Below are positions 1 through 9,021 of a stretch of DNA of 64,000 nucleotides, one piece after another. A model generated the notes under the pieces. The model was not told the origin of the DNA. It did no database searches and worked only from the letters and a program-made list of their open reading frames with translations. This DNA is from Thermoplasmata archaeon. Its GTDB lineage: Archaea > Thermoplasmatota > Thermoplasmata > Thermoplasmatales > Thermoplasmataceae. A program made the translations under genes and the position numbers. The stretch covers positions 1-64,000 of the forward strand of contig JAJZJZ010000003.1 in NCBI GenBank assembly GCA_021809755.1, read 5' to 3'. Positions within the stretch are counted from its first letter, which is position 1, and every line of letters starts with the position of its first letter.

Positions 1-78
1 TATCAGGAGGATCACGATCTGAACGTGGTGCTGAAATATATACGAGAATATTTTCAATATATTATACATCAAAATTAA
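1..78 (+). CDS. C-terminal end of a CDS cut by the window edge (…YQEDHDLNVVLKYIREYFQYIIHQN*), unknown product
   Basis: Frame 1 is open from base 1 to TAA at 76-78; no family recognised. Confidence 0.35.
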   Translation, partial: YQEDHDLNVVLKYIREYFQYIIHQN

Positions 79-395
79 GAGGGAATAATTTCATCGCAGA
101 TACCCCGTCAGTTATGAAAAGAAAAGCAAGACTCGGATAATGGATCAGGAACATCAGACTGACCAGTTACCCTTTTTTTCCAACAAATATGAAATTAGAC
201 CTCTTAGCGTAATCTGAGCCTACACAGTCAAGCAAAATTTAGATCTTAACTGTTTAATGAGACATCGTTAATGGTTAGTTAAAGATCAATTTATAGCTAG
301 CTTTTTTCAAATTGAAATCTTCACTTCGTTCTGAACTTGCTAGTTGAGAAATTTGCATAAAAGGTTAAATCAGTTTTTCGCTTTGTTGTTTTATT

Positions 396-1001
396 GTGAA
401 TAGCGATGTTTTTGAAATTGCTGTAAAGGGTATGATATTAAGATACAGGGTATGCACCAGCGTTTATCCGCCTTCTGAGGATACATATCTACTTCTAGAA
501 TCCCTATCTCTAGGAGAAAAGGTACTTGAAATAGGGTGCGGGTCTGGAATATTATCCGTTTATTGTGCAGCTCTTGGTTCTGCCGTAACTGCAGTTGACA
601 TTAATCCTTTGGCGCTGAACTGCACTGACATGAATTCTAGGCTCAACCATGTGAGTGTTGAGACGCTACTCTCAGACCTTTTCGAAAAGATTGATGACTC
701 ATACGACTCCATTATCTTTAACCCCCCTTACCTTCCAACTGAAGACAATATTGAAGGATCAGAACAGTGGAATGGTGGTAGAGATGGGTTTAAAGTGACA
801 AAAGCCTTTTTGAATTCACTTGGGTCTCATTTGAATAAAGGAGGATCTGCATGGCTGGTTCTGTCATCCTTGACTGACATCCAATCGCTAATAGACTCTT
901 ATAAACAGTTCACTTTTCAGAAGGTAAAATCAATATCATTCTTCATGGAAACACTGAATTCTTACCGTATTTCCTTAAATGAGGAGGATCATATAAGTTA
1001 A
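396..1001 (+). CDS. HemK/PrmC-type (Mtq2-like) class I SAM-dependent N5-glutamine methyltransferase
   Basis: SAM motif VLEIGCGSGILS and catalytic NPPY motif (IIFNPPYLPTED); compact archaeal size. Confidence 0.85.
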   Translation: MNSDVFEIAVKGMILRYRVCTSVYPPSEDTYLLLESLSLGEKVLEIGCGSGILSVYCAALGSAVTAVDINPLALNCTDMNSRLNHVSVETLLSDLFEKIDDSYDSIIFNPPYLPTEDNIEGSEQWNGGRDGFKVTKAFLNSLGSHLNKGGSAWLVLSSLTDIQSLIDSYKQFTFQKVKSISFFMETLNSYRISLNEEDHIS

Positions 1002-1186
1002 TATATTGTTGAAAGCCTTAAATCATAGATGGAACTTTGCCGGCTACCCGTATGAATTAATGCACTGATCTGATGTACTAAGAAATATTAAACCACATTG
1101 TTTCCATATGCAGCAATAATAGGAATCTGTCGGAACTTCCACTCGAAGAATGATAATATGATATTTTCACACTGCCCCCCATAAAA

Positions 1187-1219
1187 TTTATTAATCCCCC
1201 CCCCTCCCCTTTCGGTGCT
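1187..1219 (+). promoter_or_regulatory. Core promoter with TATA-like TTTATTAA (1187-1194) followed by homopolymer tract CCCCCCCCC-T-CCCC (1196-1209) before the ATG at 1220
   Basis: Read directly: ataaaatttattaatcccccccccTccccttttcggtgct-ATG region; box centre about 30 nt from ATG. Confidence 0.55.
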
Positions 1220-2152
1220 ATGGAACTAAGAAAAGCTCTATTATCCATAACAGCCATAGTAATTGTGATATTGTTCGTAGGTATGTCCATTAATCCAATA
1301 CAGACATCTTCCGTTGAACACGTTCAAAAACAATCGCAGAAGATTTCAGGAGATGGCACACCCACCTCCACTGCAATGAAAGCATATTCCCTGTTAAAAG
1401 AAAGTAACCTAAGTTTCATGTATACCAAAACCGTGATTTCCGGATCAGGGAATAGTAAAGTGCTTCATATTGAAATTGTATATAGCTATTCCTCAGCAAT
1501 GACCGCTCCTGAAATTGGCGAAAATATAACACAATTTTCACATGAAGGTAAAGTTAGCGTTAGTTTCAGAGGACATAGGATGTATATTACATCGAGTGTT
1601 CACATTACTGACAAATTAAATTTATCGAACACATATCACAACAGGGAGAATAGTCCCCTAATTGCCACTGATTCCATGCCGGGGTCTTTTTATTACCATA
1701 TTTATACTAAATCGCTGTCAGGATATAATGCGATACTATCGGTTACGAGGGTAGGGATTCCTCAGCTCAGCGTATATTCAGTTGCAACAGTTGGAATTAT
1801 GCTGGGAGAAGTAGTTGCATATGAGGAGGGGGCAATTATTTCCATTGATCCTGCAGCTGCTTCCATAGTTCCATATACCATAGCAATAATCGCTGCAGAC
1901 ACAGTGTATTTATATACCTATGCTCTGAGTCACCACGCACCAACAATATATATTGACGTAGGATTCAGCTATGGAACGCAATGGTATAATTTCTATAATA
2001 TTGGAGCATATGGTGAAGAAGGTATGTACATGAGCAATTATGATTCAAGTGGTGGATTGTATGAACCCTTGATGACATCATATGGACCGGGGACAGCTTC
2101 AATATTTAGCCATCATGGTGCATGGAACCCTAATGCACAGCCACCATGGTAA
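1220..2152 (+). CDS. Predicted exported/membrane-anchored protein with N-terminal TM segment and internal hydrophobic Ala/Gly-rich segment; unknown family, N-terminus resembles the 56397-57203 protein
   Basis: N-terminus MELRKALLSITAIVIVILFVGMSINPIQ parallels MKTNRVLMGVTAILIVILFIGVAMQPVN of the other protein; no enzymatic motif. Confidence 0.7.
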   Translation: MELRKALLSITAIVIVILFVGMSINPIQTSSVEHVQKQSQKISGDGTPTSTAMKAYSLLKESNLSFMYTKTVISGSGNSKVLHIEIVYSYSSAMTAPEIGENITQFSHEGKVSVSFRGHRMYITSSVHITDKLNLSNTYHNRENSPLIATDSMPGSFYYHIYTKSLSGYNAILSVTRVGIPQLSVYSVATVGIMLGEVVAYEEGAIISIDPAAASIVPYTIAIIAADTVYLYTYALSHHAPTIYIDVGFSYGTQWYNFYNIGAYGEEGMYMSNYDSSGGLYEPLMTSYGPGTASIFSHHGAWNPNAQPPW

Positions 2153-2167
2153 TATTTTGGTAATAAT

Positions 2168-2482
2168 ATGAATCTCGGTTTAACTCTTATTTTTTTTATT
2201 ACATTCAGCTCCAGCGCTAGTTTAACTTTTATTTTTCTTATTATATTCAATGTATTACTATTTCTCTCCATATTCCTGTATTGGATAGTTCTTTATAGAA
2301 TATTTCAAAAGAAGCCCGTAGAATGGAGAACCCTTCATGCTACAATGATTTTTCTTTATATTATGATATACTTATACTTCGCATTCACTATCTTTGGAAT
2401 CGTGATAAGCATTTTGGCGAGCTATCCGTATGTAAAATTATTGATATTTCGTTATAAATTAAAGAAAATGAAACACACATGA
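2168..2482 (+). CDS. Small polytopic membrane protein (about 3 TM), downstream partner of the exported protein
   Basis: 15 nt downstream of 1220-2152, same strand; strongly hydrophobic segments, basic C-terminus. Confidence 0.6.
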   Translation: MNLGLTLIFFITFSSSASLTFIFLIIFNVLLFLSIFLYWIVLYRIFQKKPVEWRTLHATMIFLYIMIYLYFAFTIFGIVISILASYPYVKLLIFRYKLKKMKHT

Positions 2483-2565
2483 TGTTAAGAAACTGAATCA
2501 AAGGTTTTTAGATTTATTCAGGTTTTTCCTTGGTTTCAGGCCTTTTGTGTGACCAATTATGCATC

Positions 2566-3091
2566 TTAATGTTTACCGAGCGTACATGCTTTTAAAACCT
2601 TCGTCTTTTTTGGAGATACCAGATCAACGGGAACAGGAAGTTTCTTCCTTCCATGTTTACCGAGATCGGATTCAATGAATGATTCATCCTGCACCATTCC
2701 CGCTTTAAGGTGATACCATGTTCTTCCAACTGCTTCCATATGATCTTGTCCTTTCCCGTTGATGAAAGCCTCTCTATGAAAAGCCATGTGGTTCTGGAAT
2801 CTGTTATTGTTACCAGATAGTGCAGGAAGTTCCTGAATGATATCCTGTCGTGGAGTTCCCTTTCAATAATTTCATCAGAACAGTTATACATGCTCGGCAG
2901 GGACAATGTTTTGATCATGACAACCTCATCAACGTTGGGTCTTCCGCCTTTGTCTGTATCATTCCTGTAAAAATCTTTCACAATATGTTTAATCATTCCC
3001 AGCCTATCATGCCATCAATCTTTGTCTGTCTGGCAATGGATTTCATGGGTTTATAGGCTTCACGGAAACCGTAATCCACAATGTTATTCAT
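2566..3091 (-). pseudogene. Degraded IS5-like transposase (N-terminal portion, at least two frameshifts, C-terminal catalytic part missing)
   Basis: Fragments in different frames read in order: MNNIVDYGFREAYKPMKSIARQTKIDGMIGWE / IKHIVKDFYRNDTDKGGRPNVDEVVMIKTLSLPSMYNCSDEIIERELHDRISFRNFLHY…WKQLEEHGITLK / AGMVQDESFIESDLGKHGRKK, typical of DUF772/IS5-type transposases. Confidence 0.75.
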
Positions 3092-3361
3092 TGATTATGC
3101 ATGCTTGTCCCATGAATAAGGCTTTCCTTTCGCACAACAGTAAATTCATGCCTGAAATACGTATTCTGTATTACCTTTTATTGGAAATGTGACACGAATA
3201 AAGATCCAATGTAAAAATAATTCTCGTGAGAAGTTTTAGGAGAAGTCTATTGCTGTAGATTTCATTATATATGAGGGTTGGCCTGAAAATCTATATTCGC
3301 GCTTTCATAATATCAACTGTCGAAATAGATAGATATTATTATTACTAAATGATAAGGAATC

Positions 3362-3697
3362 ATGGCATCTTCGGATATTTTAAAAGAGATGATAGGACAG
3401 TTCTCTGGAAATGAACAGGTCAAGAAAGAAATAGCCAACTTTGATAAAACCTTCCAGTTTTCCACCACGGAAGGCGCGAATTATTTTGTCAGTGTTGCCA
3501 AGGGCGATGTGGTGTTTGGTGAAGGAAAGGCTCCTTCAGCAAGTGTAACAATAACGGGAAAGGATGAGGTACTCTCTGATCTATATTTGGGAAAAGCCGA
3601 TCCTGTAATGTCGTACATGTCAGGGAAAATAAAGGTTTCAGGAGATATAATGAGCGCAACAAAGATTATGGGGCTTTTGAAGAAATTAAAGAAGTGA
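3362..3697 (+). CDS. SCP2 sterol-binding domain protein
   Basis: 111 aa with SCP2-like pattern (…TTEGANYFVSVAKGDVVFGEGKAPSASVTITGKDEVLSDLYLGKADPVMSYMSGKIKVSGD). Confidence 0.85.
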   Translation: MASSDILKEMIGQFSGNEQVKKEIANFDKTFQFSTTEGANYFVSVAKGDVVFGEGKAPSASVTITGKDEVLSDLYLGKADPVMSYMSGKIKVSGDIMSATKIMGLLKKLKK

Positions 3698-3701
3698 ACA
3701 T

Positions 3702-5687
3702 ATGGATATTAAGAAAATTACCGTAATCGGCGGAGGCATAATGGGAAGTGGAATAGCTCAAGTAATTGCCACTTCAGGTATCAATGTGATAGTAGAGGAT
3801 GCCTTTAAAGAGGCACTGGACAAATCAAAGAAGACAATAAGCGAAAGTCTCGGCAAATTTGTAAAATCAGGAAAAGTTTCAGAAAATGATTCAGCAACAA
3901 TTCTATCAAGGATAAGATTCAGCAGTGATCTCAAAGAAGCTGTATCAGATTCTGACGTAATTATTGAAGCTGTTCCTGAAATTCCAGATTTAAAGATAAA
4001 AATTTTCAAGGATATAGAAAAGTTTGCAAGCCCCAATGCTATTTTAGCAACAAATACTTCTAATATTAGAATTTCAGAAATTTCCGCTTCAATGAATGAT
4101 CCTGGAAGGCTCGTAGGAATGCATTTCTTTAATCCTCCCGTTTTAATGAAACTTGTTGAAGTGATTAAGGGGGAAAAGACTCACGAAAAAAATTTTGAAG
4201 CGATTTACGAACTTGTCAAGAAGATTGGAAAGGTTCCAATCAGAGTTTTAAAGGATACTGCAGGTTTTGTAGTAAACAGAATCAGTGCACCCGAATCTCT
4301 GTTCTTCTGTATGCTCCTTCAGGAAGGGATAGATTCACCAGCAGCCATAGATACTTTCGCCAAATCACAGGCTCTTCCCATGGGGCCATATGAACTCATG
4401 GATTACGTTGGTATAGATACAGTAGTCCATTCCCTGGAGTATTATTCAAAAACGCTTTCTCCGGATTATGGAAAATGTACATATTATAATTCAATGATGA
4501 AGGATAACAAACTCGGCCTTAAAACAGGAGAAGGATTCTACAGATGGGAAAACAGGAAAGCTGTCATACCTCAAGCTCAGCCATCGGATAAGGTCGAGCT
4601 CATGGATATCCTATGTCTAGAAGTGAATGAGGCAGTTAAGCTCATAGAAGATGGAGTTACCAGTCCTGATGACATTGAAACCGGAGTAAAACTGGGCATG
4701 AATAGGCCATTTGGACCTATATCGGTCGCTTCAGGGTTAACAAATTCAGAGATTAAAGAAAAACTTGAAAACATATCTAAAAAATTCAAGATTTCAGTCT
4801 TTGAACCTGCCAGGAGCATTAAGGAAGGAAAGTTGAAAGAGGTCCTCTCAGGAAAAGTGGAGAGGAAGGAATCAAAGGTAAAGGAGGTAAAGCCTGCAGA
4901 AACGGGTGCAAAGCCAGAGGGACTTATTGCAATTATAAGAGAAAACAGGGTTGCCAGACTTGAAATAAGGAATGGAAAAAATAATCTTCTCAATGCCGGT
5001 GTTCTCAACGAGCTTGAAAGTGCCATAGATTCTCTTTGGAATGATAAGGAGATATATGTCATAGTTATTGCTGGTTCAGGGGAAATTTTCTCTGCCGGGG
5101 CGGAATTAACGCAGTTCATTCCTGGAGGAATTGATTTTGTTGAATATTCCAGAAAGGGTGAAAGATTATTCAGGAGATTGTCAGAGATTCCAAAGATAAC
5201 AATTGCAGAAATGAAAGGATATGTTTTAGGAGGAGGGTTTGAACTTTCCCTTAATTGCGACATAAGGATTGCTACACCCGAGACAGTTATCGGATTTCCA
5301 GAAGTTACCATAGGTCTCCTTCCAGGATGGAGCGGCACACAGAGACTTCCAAAACTCATTGGAATGTCAAGAGCAACCCACCTGATTCTATCTGGAGAGA
5401 GATTTGATGGAACTACTGCATACAATATTGGAATAGTTTCAAAACTCTTCACCAAAGGGGAAATAAAGGAAAGAACAATGGAATTTGCGAAAGATTTGTC
5501 TGAAAAGGTATCTCCCATTGCAGCCGCACTTTCCAAGAGACTCATCAACAAGGGTTCTGAAATGTCAATGGATAATGGCCTTGAAATGGAGGCAATATCA
5601 ATGGGCCTCCTATATACAACAGATGATTTCAAGGAAGGAATTTCTGCTTTTGTGCAAAAAAGAAAGCCGGATTACAAATTCAAGTAA
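3702..5687 (+). CDS. Fused 3-hydroxyacyl-CoA dehydrogenase / enoyl-CoA hydratase
   Basis: N-terminal Rossmann VIGGGIMGSGIAQ and HFFNPPVLMKLVEVI; C-terminal crotonase fold (SAGAELTQF, GGGFELSLNCDIRIA, LLPGWSGTQRLPKLIG). Confidence 0.93.
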   Translation: MDIKKITVIGGGIMGSGIAQVIATSGINVIVEDAFKEALDKSKKTISESLGKFVKSGKVSENDSATILSRIRFSSDLKEAVSDSDVIIEAVPEIPDLKIKIFKDIEKFASPNAILATNTSNIRISEISASMNDPGRLVGMHFFNPPVLMKLVEVIKGEKTHEKNFEAIYELVKKIGKVPIRVLKDTAGFVVNRISAPESLFFCMLLQEGIDSPAAIDTFAKSQALPMGPYELMDYVGIDTVVHSLEYYSKTLSPDYGKCTYYNSMMKDNKLGLKTGEGFYRWENRKAVIPQAQPSDKVELMDILCLEVNEAVKLIEDGVTSPDDIETGVKLGMNRPFGPISVASGLTNSEIKEKLENISKKFKISVFEPARSIKEGKLKEVLSGKVERKESKVKEVKPAETGAKPEGLIAIIRENRVARLEIRNGKNNLLNAGVLNELESAIDSLWNDKEIYVIVIAGSGEIFSAGAELTQFIPGGIDFVEYSRKGERLFRRLSEIPKITIAEMKGYVLGGGFELSLNCDIRIATPETVIGFPEVTIGLLPGWSGTQRLPKLIGMSRATHLILSGERFDGTTAYNIGIVSKLFTKGEIKERTMEFAKDLSEKVSPIAAALSKRLINKGSEMSMDNGLEMEAISMGLLYTTDDFKEGISAFVQKRKPDYKFK

Positions 5688-5771
5688 TCCCTAAATTCTT
5701 ATTTTTTTTAAAAAAATTGATTTTTGAAATCTCTATATTTGAATTTATAAATAGATTGGTAATGGAAAATT

Positions 5772-6647
5772 TTAGTTAAACTCTCTCTTTTCAAATATAA
5801 ACAATCCCAATATAGTAGATATAATGAAATATCCTGCCATGATTATGAGCCCTTCTGATATTGTTGCGTTGTATGTAGTTGTGAAGATTGTTCTCTTCGG
5901 CCCAATTTGAGTGGTGGAATGGACAATATGGGCAGGGAATGGAACTGTGAATATATTTGTAATTATACCAGCTGTATATGTAATTATGAACCAAGGTTCT
6001 ATTCCAACCAGACTCGAAATTAGATCTTGCATTAGAGTGAATGCGAATAGGAAAAGGATTATAGTTATCAATATTGAATAGGCGCTCGATTTAAAAAGTG
6101 AGCTGAAGAAGAAGGCAAATCCTAGAACTGCTGCAAGATATAGAATTGAAAATAGAATGGCATCCCCTAATTGATAGGGTATACTGTATCCAAAGTAATA
6201 TATCCCATTAGCAATGGTGATTGCGAGGAAGATAAACATTATTAGAAGCGATGCAACGAACGATGCTATCCACTTTCCAATATATATGGATGATCGTCTT
6301 ATGGGTCTGCTTGCAATGAAGAATCCAGTTTTGTTCTGAAATTCACCAGATATTGAATCTCCACCAAAGAATATAGCTGATAAAATTATGATAAATGTTA
6401 TAGATTGCCCTACCCATCCTCCGTAGAAGCTTAAATTTGAAGAGAGAAATGATTGCGGTCTATAATATCCAATAATCCCTGTGAGTATAAAATCAATTAT
6501 TAGGCCTATTATAAGAAGAATCAAAAATCTCCTTGATCGAAAATAGTTTAAGAGTTCATATTTTGTAATGATAAATAGCTGATCCAAGCTCCCTGGCGTT
6601 CCTATCTGCTGATTAACGTCTACATTCATAGTTTCCATTTCAATCAC
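5772..6647 (-). CDS. ABC-2 type transporter permease
   Basis: Six hydrophobic segments; overlaps upstream ABC ATPase; pattern FFGGDSISGEFQNKTGFFIASRPIRRSSIYIGKW. Confidence 0.85.
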   Translation of the reverse strand: MIEMETMNVDVNQQIGTPGSLDQLFIITKYELLNYFRSRRFLILLIIGLIIDFILTGIIGYYRPQSFLSSNLSFYGGWVGQSITFIIILSAIFFGGDSISGEFQNKTGFFIASRPIRRSSIYIGKWIASFVASLLIMFIFLAITIANGIYYFGYSIPYQLGDAILFSILYLAAVLGFAFFFSSLFKSSAYSILITIILFLFAFTLMQDLISSLVGIEPWFIITYTAGIITNIFTVPFPAHIVHSTTQIGPKRTIFTTTYNATISEGLIIMAGYFIISTILGLFIFEKREFN

Positions 6648-7588
6648 AATGTCTCCTTAATCAAATTCAAATACGTATCTTCAAGTCTCGTAGATGAACT
6701 CTTGAATCCTATAAGCCCCAATTGCATCCCTGCTAGGCTTGCCAGTATATATTCCTGACTTTGTAAACCACCGGTATACTTGATCCTTACCGATCTTGAA
6801 TCTATCCTTTCGACGGAAACTACATTGTTAATACGTGAAATTTGTCTGTTGATTGATTCATCTATGGGCTTTGAAAATTGTGCTTCAGCGGAATCGTCTA
6901 CTGTGGAAAACTTATCGGTAATTTCTTCCAGAGGACCATAGGCCAGCAGTTTACCATGGTCAATCATGGCAACCTCATCGCAAACGTCTGCAACTTCATT
7001 TAAGAGGTGAGAGCTCATGAAAATTAATCTGTCCTTTTTCTTCAGAGACTTTACGATATCACGAACTTCTGCCATTCCTCGTGGATCAAGACCACTGGTT
7101 GGTTCATCAAGCAGAATTATGGATGGATTCCCAATAAGAGTTGAAGCAATATTTACCCTCTGCTTCATACCTTTTGAAAATTTTCCAACATTCTTATCAA
7201 GCCAGTCTGTCATCTTAACTTCAGCCACCACTTCTTCTATTTGTGAGCCTCTTTCACTTCTTGGTATCCCTCTTAGTTCTGCAACCAAACTCAACGCTTC
7301 TCGAACTGTCATAGAAGGATATATCTCAGGAGTTTCTATTAGGGCAGAGCAGTCTGATAGGGCTTTTTTCTTATTTCTTTGAACATCAATCCCATTAATC
7401 AAAGCCTGACCGGAGGTTGGCCTTATTAAATCTGTGAATATCTTCAAAGTGGTTGTTTTTCCCGCGCCATTTGGCCCTAGAAATCCTACACATTTTGATC
7501 CGGATAAATTTAAGTTTAGATTTGAAAGAGCGGTAAAAGAACCGTATTTCTTTGTTAAATTTATTGCCTCTATTACATTGTCGTCCAA
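6644..7588 (-). CDS. ABC transporter ATP-binding protein
   Basis: Walker A GPNGAGKTT, signature FSKGMKQRV, Walker B IILLDEPTSGLDPRG. Confidence 0.95.
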   Translation of the reverse strand: MDDNVIEAINLTKKYGSFTALSNLNLNLSGSKCVGFLGPNGAGKTTTLKIFTDLIRPTSGQALINGIDVQRNKKKALSDCSALIETPEIYPSMTVREALSLVAELRGIPRSERGSQIEEVVAEVKMTDWLDKNVGKFSKGMKQRVNIASTLIGNPSIILLDEPTSGLDPRGMAEVRDIVKSLKKKDRLIFMSSHLLNEVADVCDEVAMIDHGKLLAYGPLEEITDKFSTVDDSAEAQFSKPIDESINRQISRINNVVSVERIDSRSVRIKYTGGLQSQEYILASLAGMQLGLIGFKSSSTRLEDTYLNLIKETL

Positions 7589-7711
7589 TTTTTTTACCTC
7601 TTATATTTCCATATTATTAATCAATATAAATCGTTTTTCGATATTTTGATCCAACGGTGCACACACCATATGATGAAAGTTTAATTAATAAAGAAATATC
7701 ATCCCATGAGC

Positions 7712-7784
7712 GCCACTGTAGCTCAGGTGGTAGAGCAGCTGACTTGTAATCAGCAGGTCGGGGGTTCAAATCCCTCCAGTGGCT
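7712..7784 (+). tRNA. tRNA-Thr (anticodon TGT)
   Basis: Acceptor GCCACTG/CAGTGGC, anticodon arm GCTGA-CTTGTAA-TCAGC, T arm GGGGGTTCAAATCCCTC; 73 nt, no encoded CCA, no intron. Confidence 0.95.
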
Positions 7785-7818
7785 CTTTTTGAACCCCACA
7801 CAATAAATTCAAGTTAAG

Positions 7819-9021
7819 TTATTCCTCGAAATAGTCTTTTTTGAAGTGGTATTTGAAGAGCCATTCGTAGTGACCATGGAGAGAGCCCCAGTAAATTTTT
7901 TCCATAACTTTCTTCTCCATATAGTTCATGGTTGACGGTTCTATTTTTTCAACTGGTCTGTCATATGTTCCCACTACAAATGTGGCTTTGTGAAAACCTG
8001 TCTCCATGGAACATTGTGTTCTTCCTGTGAATTTATATTTTTGTCCCGTACCAGTAATCTCCCCTACAATGTTATTGGCCACAACTATTCCCTCAAGATG
8101 GGCTTCAACTCCTGCCTTTGATATGGGTATGTTTGTTGTATCACCAATGGCAAATCCATTGTCATATGTTGTTATGTGAAGATCTTTCTTGTCTACCTTG
8201 ACCCATCCATCCTCATCTGACATATCTGAACCCTTGAGAAATCCTGCAGGTTTATGCGGAGGAGTCAGGAATAGGTAATCATATTTCAAAGTCTCACCCT
8301 CCAGTGATGTAATTTCCTTCTTTTCTGCATCAACAGTGTCTGTGTTAAATGCTGTAATACTCTCTATGTCTCTTCTTTCATACATGGGTTCTATAACTTC
8401 ATTTATTGATTCTGCTGAATATATCCTTGTAAATGGAGTAACATATATTATTTCGACGTCGTCTCTTATCCCTTTCTTCCTGAAGTGTTCGTGGAGCATA
8501 AATGCAGATTCATTCGGTGAAGGGGGACATTTATAAGGCAGCCCGCCTATTCCAACAACAATTTTACCAGACTTAATTGATGAAATACGGTTATAGATCA
8601 GGCTAGCGTTATATGCATCTGTATGGAAATCCATATTAGCTTGCTTGAGACCATCAATCTGATCATAATCAGGTGAAGAACCTGTGGATATTATGACATA
8701 GTCAAAATTGATCTTCTCACTGCTACCCTCAGTTTTTACATATCTGTTTGCCAGATCAACCTTTTCAACATTATCGTAGACCATTTTTACTCCTGGGGAG
8801 ACAAGTTTTTTCACCGGCCTCCTGATCTTCGATGGGTCGGTTCCCCTGAATGCAACTTCCAGATATCCCGGCTGAAATTCCTGTTCTCTCTTTTTATCGA
8901 ATAGCGTTATAGTTACTTCACCATTCTTTATCTCCTTTGACAAATCCTTAGACAGCTTGCTGGATGTTATAAGACCTCCAGCACCACTTCCGATTATTGC
9001 TATATTTTTCATTTTTATCAC
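7819..9021 (-). CDS. Sulfide:quinone oxidoreductase-like FAD/NAD(P) flavoprotein
   Basis: IIGSGAGGLITSSKL FAD motif; SQR/FCSD-like Cys contexts GGLPYKCPPSPNESAFM and GRTQCSMETGFHKATFV. Confidence 0.85.
   Translation of the reverse strand: MIKMKNIAIIGSGAGGLITSSKLSKDLSKEIKNGEVTITLFDKKREQEFQPGYLEVAFRGTDPSKIRRPVKKLVSPGVKMVYDNVEKVDLANRYVKTEGSSEKINFDYVIISTGSSPDYDQIDGLKQANMDFHTDAYNASLIYNRISSIKSGKIVVGIGGLPYKCPPSPNESAFMLHEHFRKKGIRDDVEIIYVTPFTRIYSAESINEVIEPMYERRDIESITAFNTDTVDAEKKEITSLEGETLKYDYLFLTPPHKPAGFLKGSDMSDEDGWVKVDKKDLHITTYDNGFAIGDTTNIPISKAGVEAHLEGIVVANNIVGEITGTGQKYKFTGRTQCSMETGFHKATFVVGTYDRPVEKIEPSTMNYMEKKVMEKIYWGSLHGHYEWLFKYHFKKDYFEE

Noticed and set aside
1078-1290. 70-aa minus ORF spanning the poly-C tract
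   Set aside because: Overlaps the promoter and start of the exported-protein gene; Gly run is just the translated homopolymer.
4577-5632. 351-aa minus-strand ORF
   Set aside because: Antisense to the confidently assigned HBD/crotonase fusion; Ser/Pro-rich composition typical of a shadow ORF from codon bias.
7617-7799. 60-aa minus ORF containing HWRDLNPRPADYKSAALPPELQ
   Set aside because: Antisense translation of tRNA-Thr, a well-known spurious ORF type.
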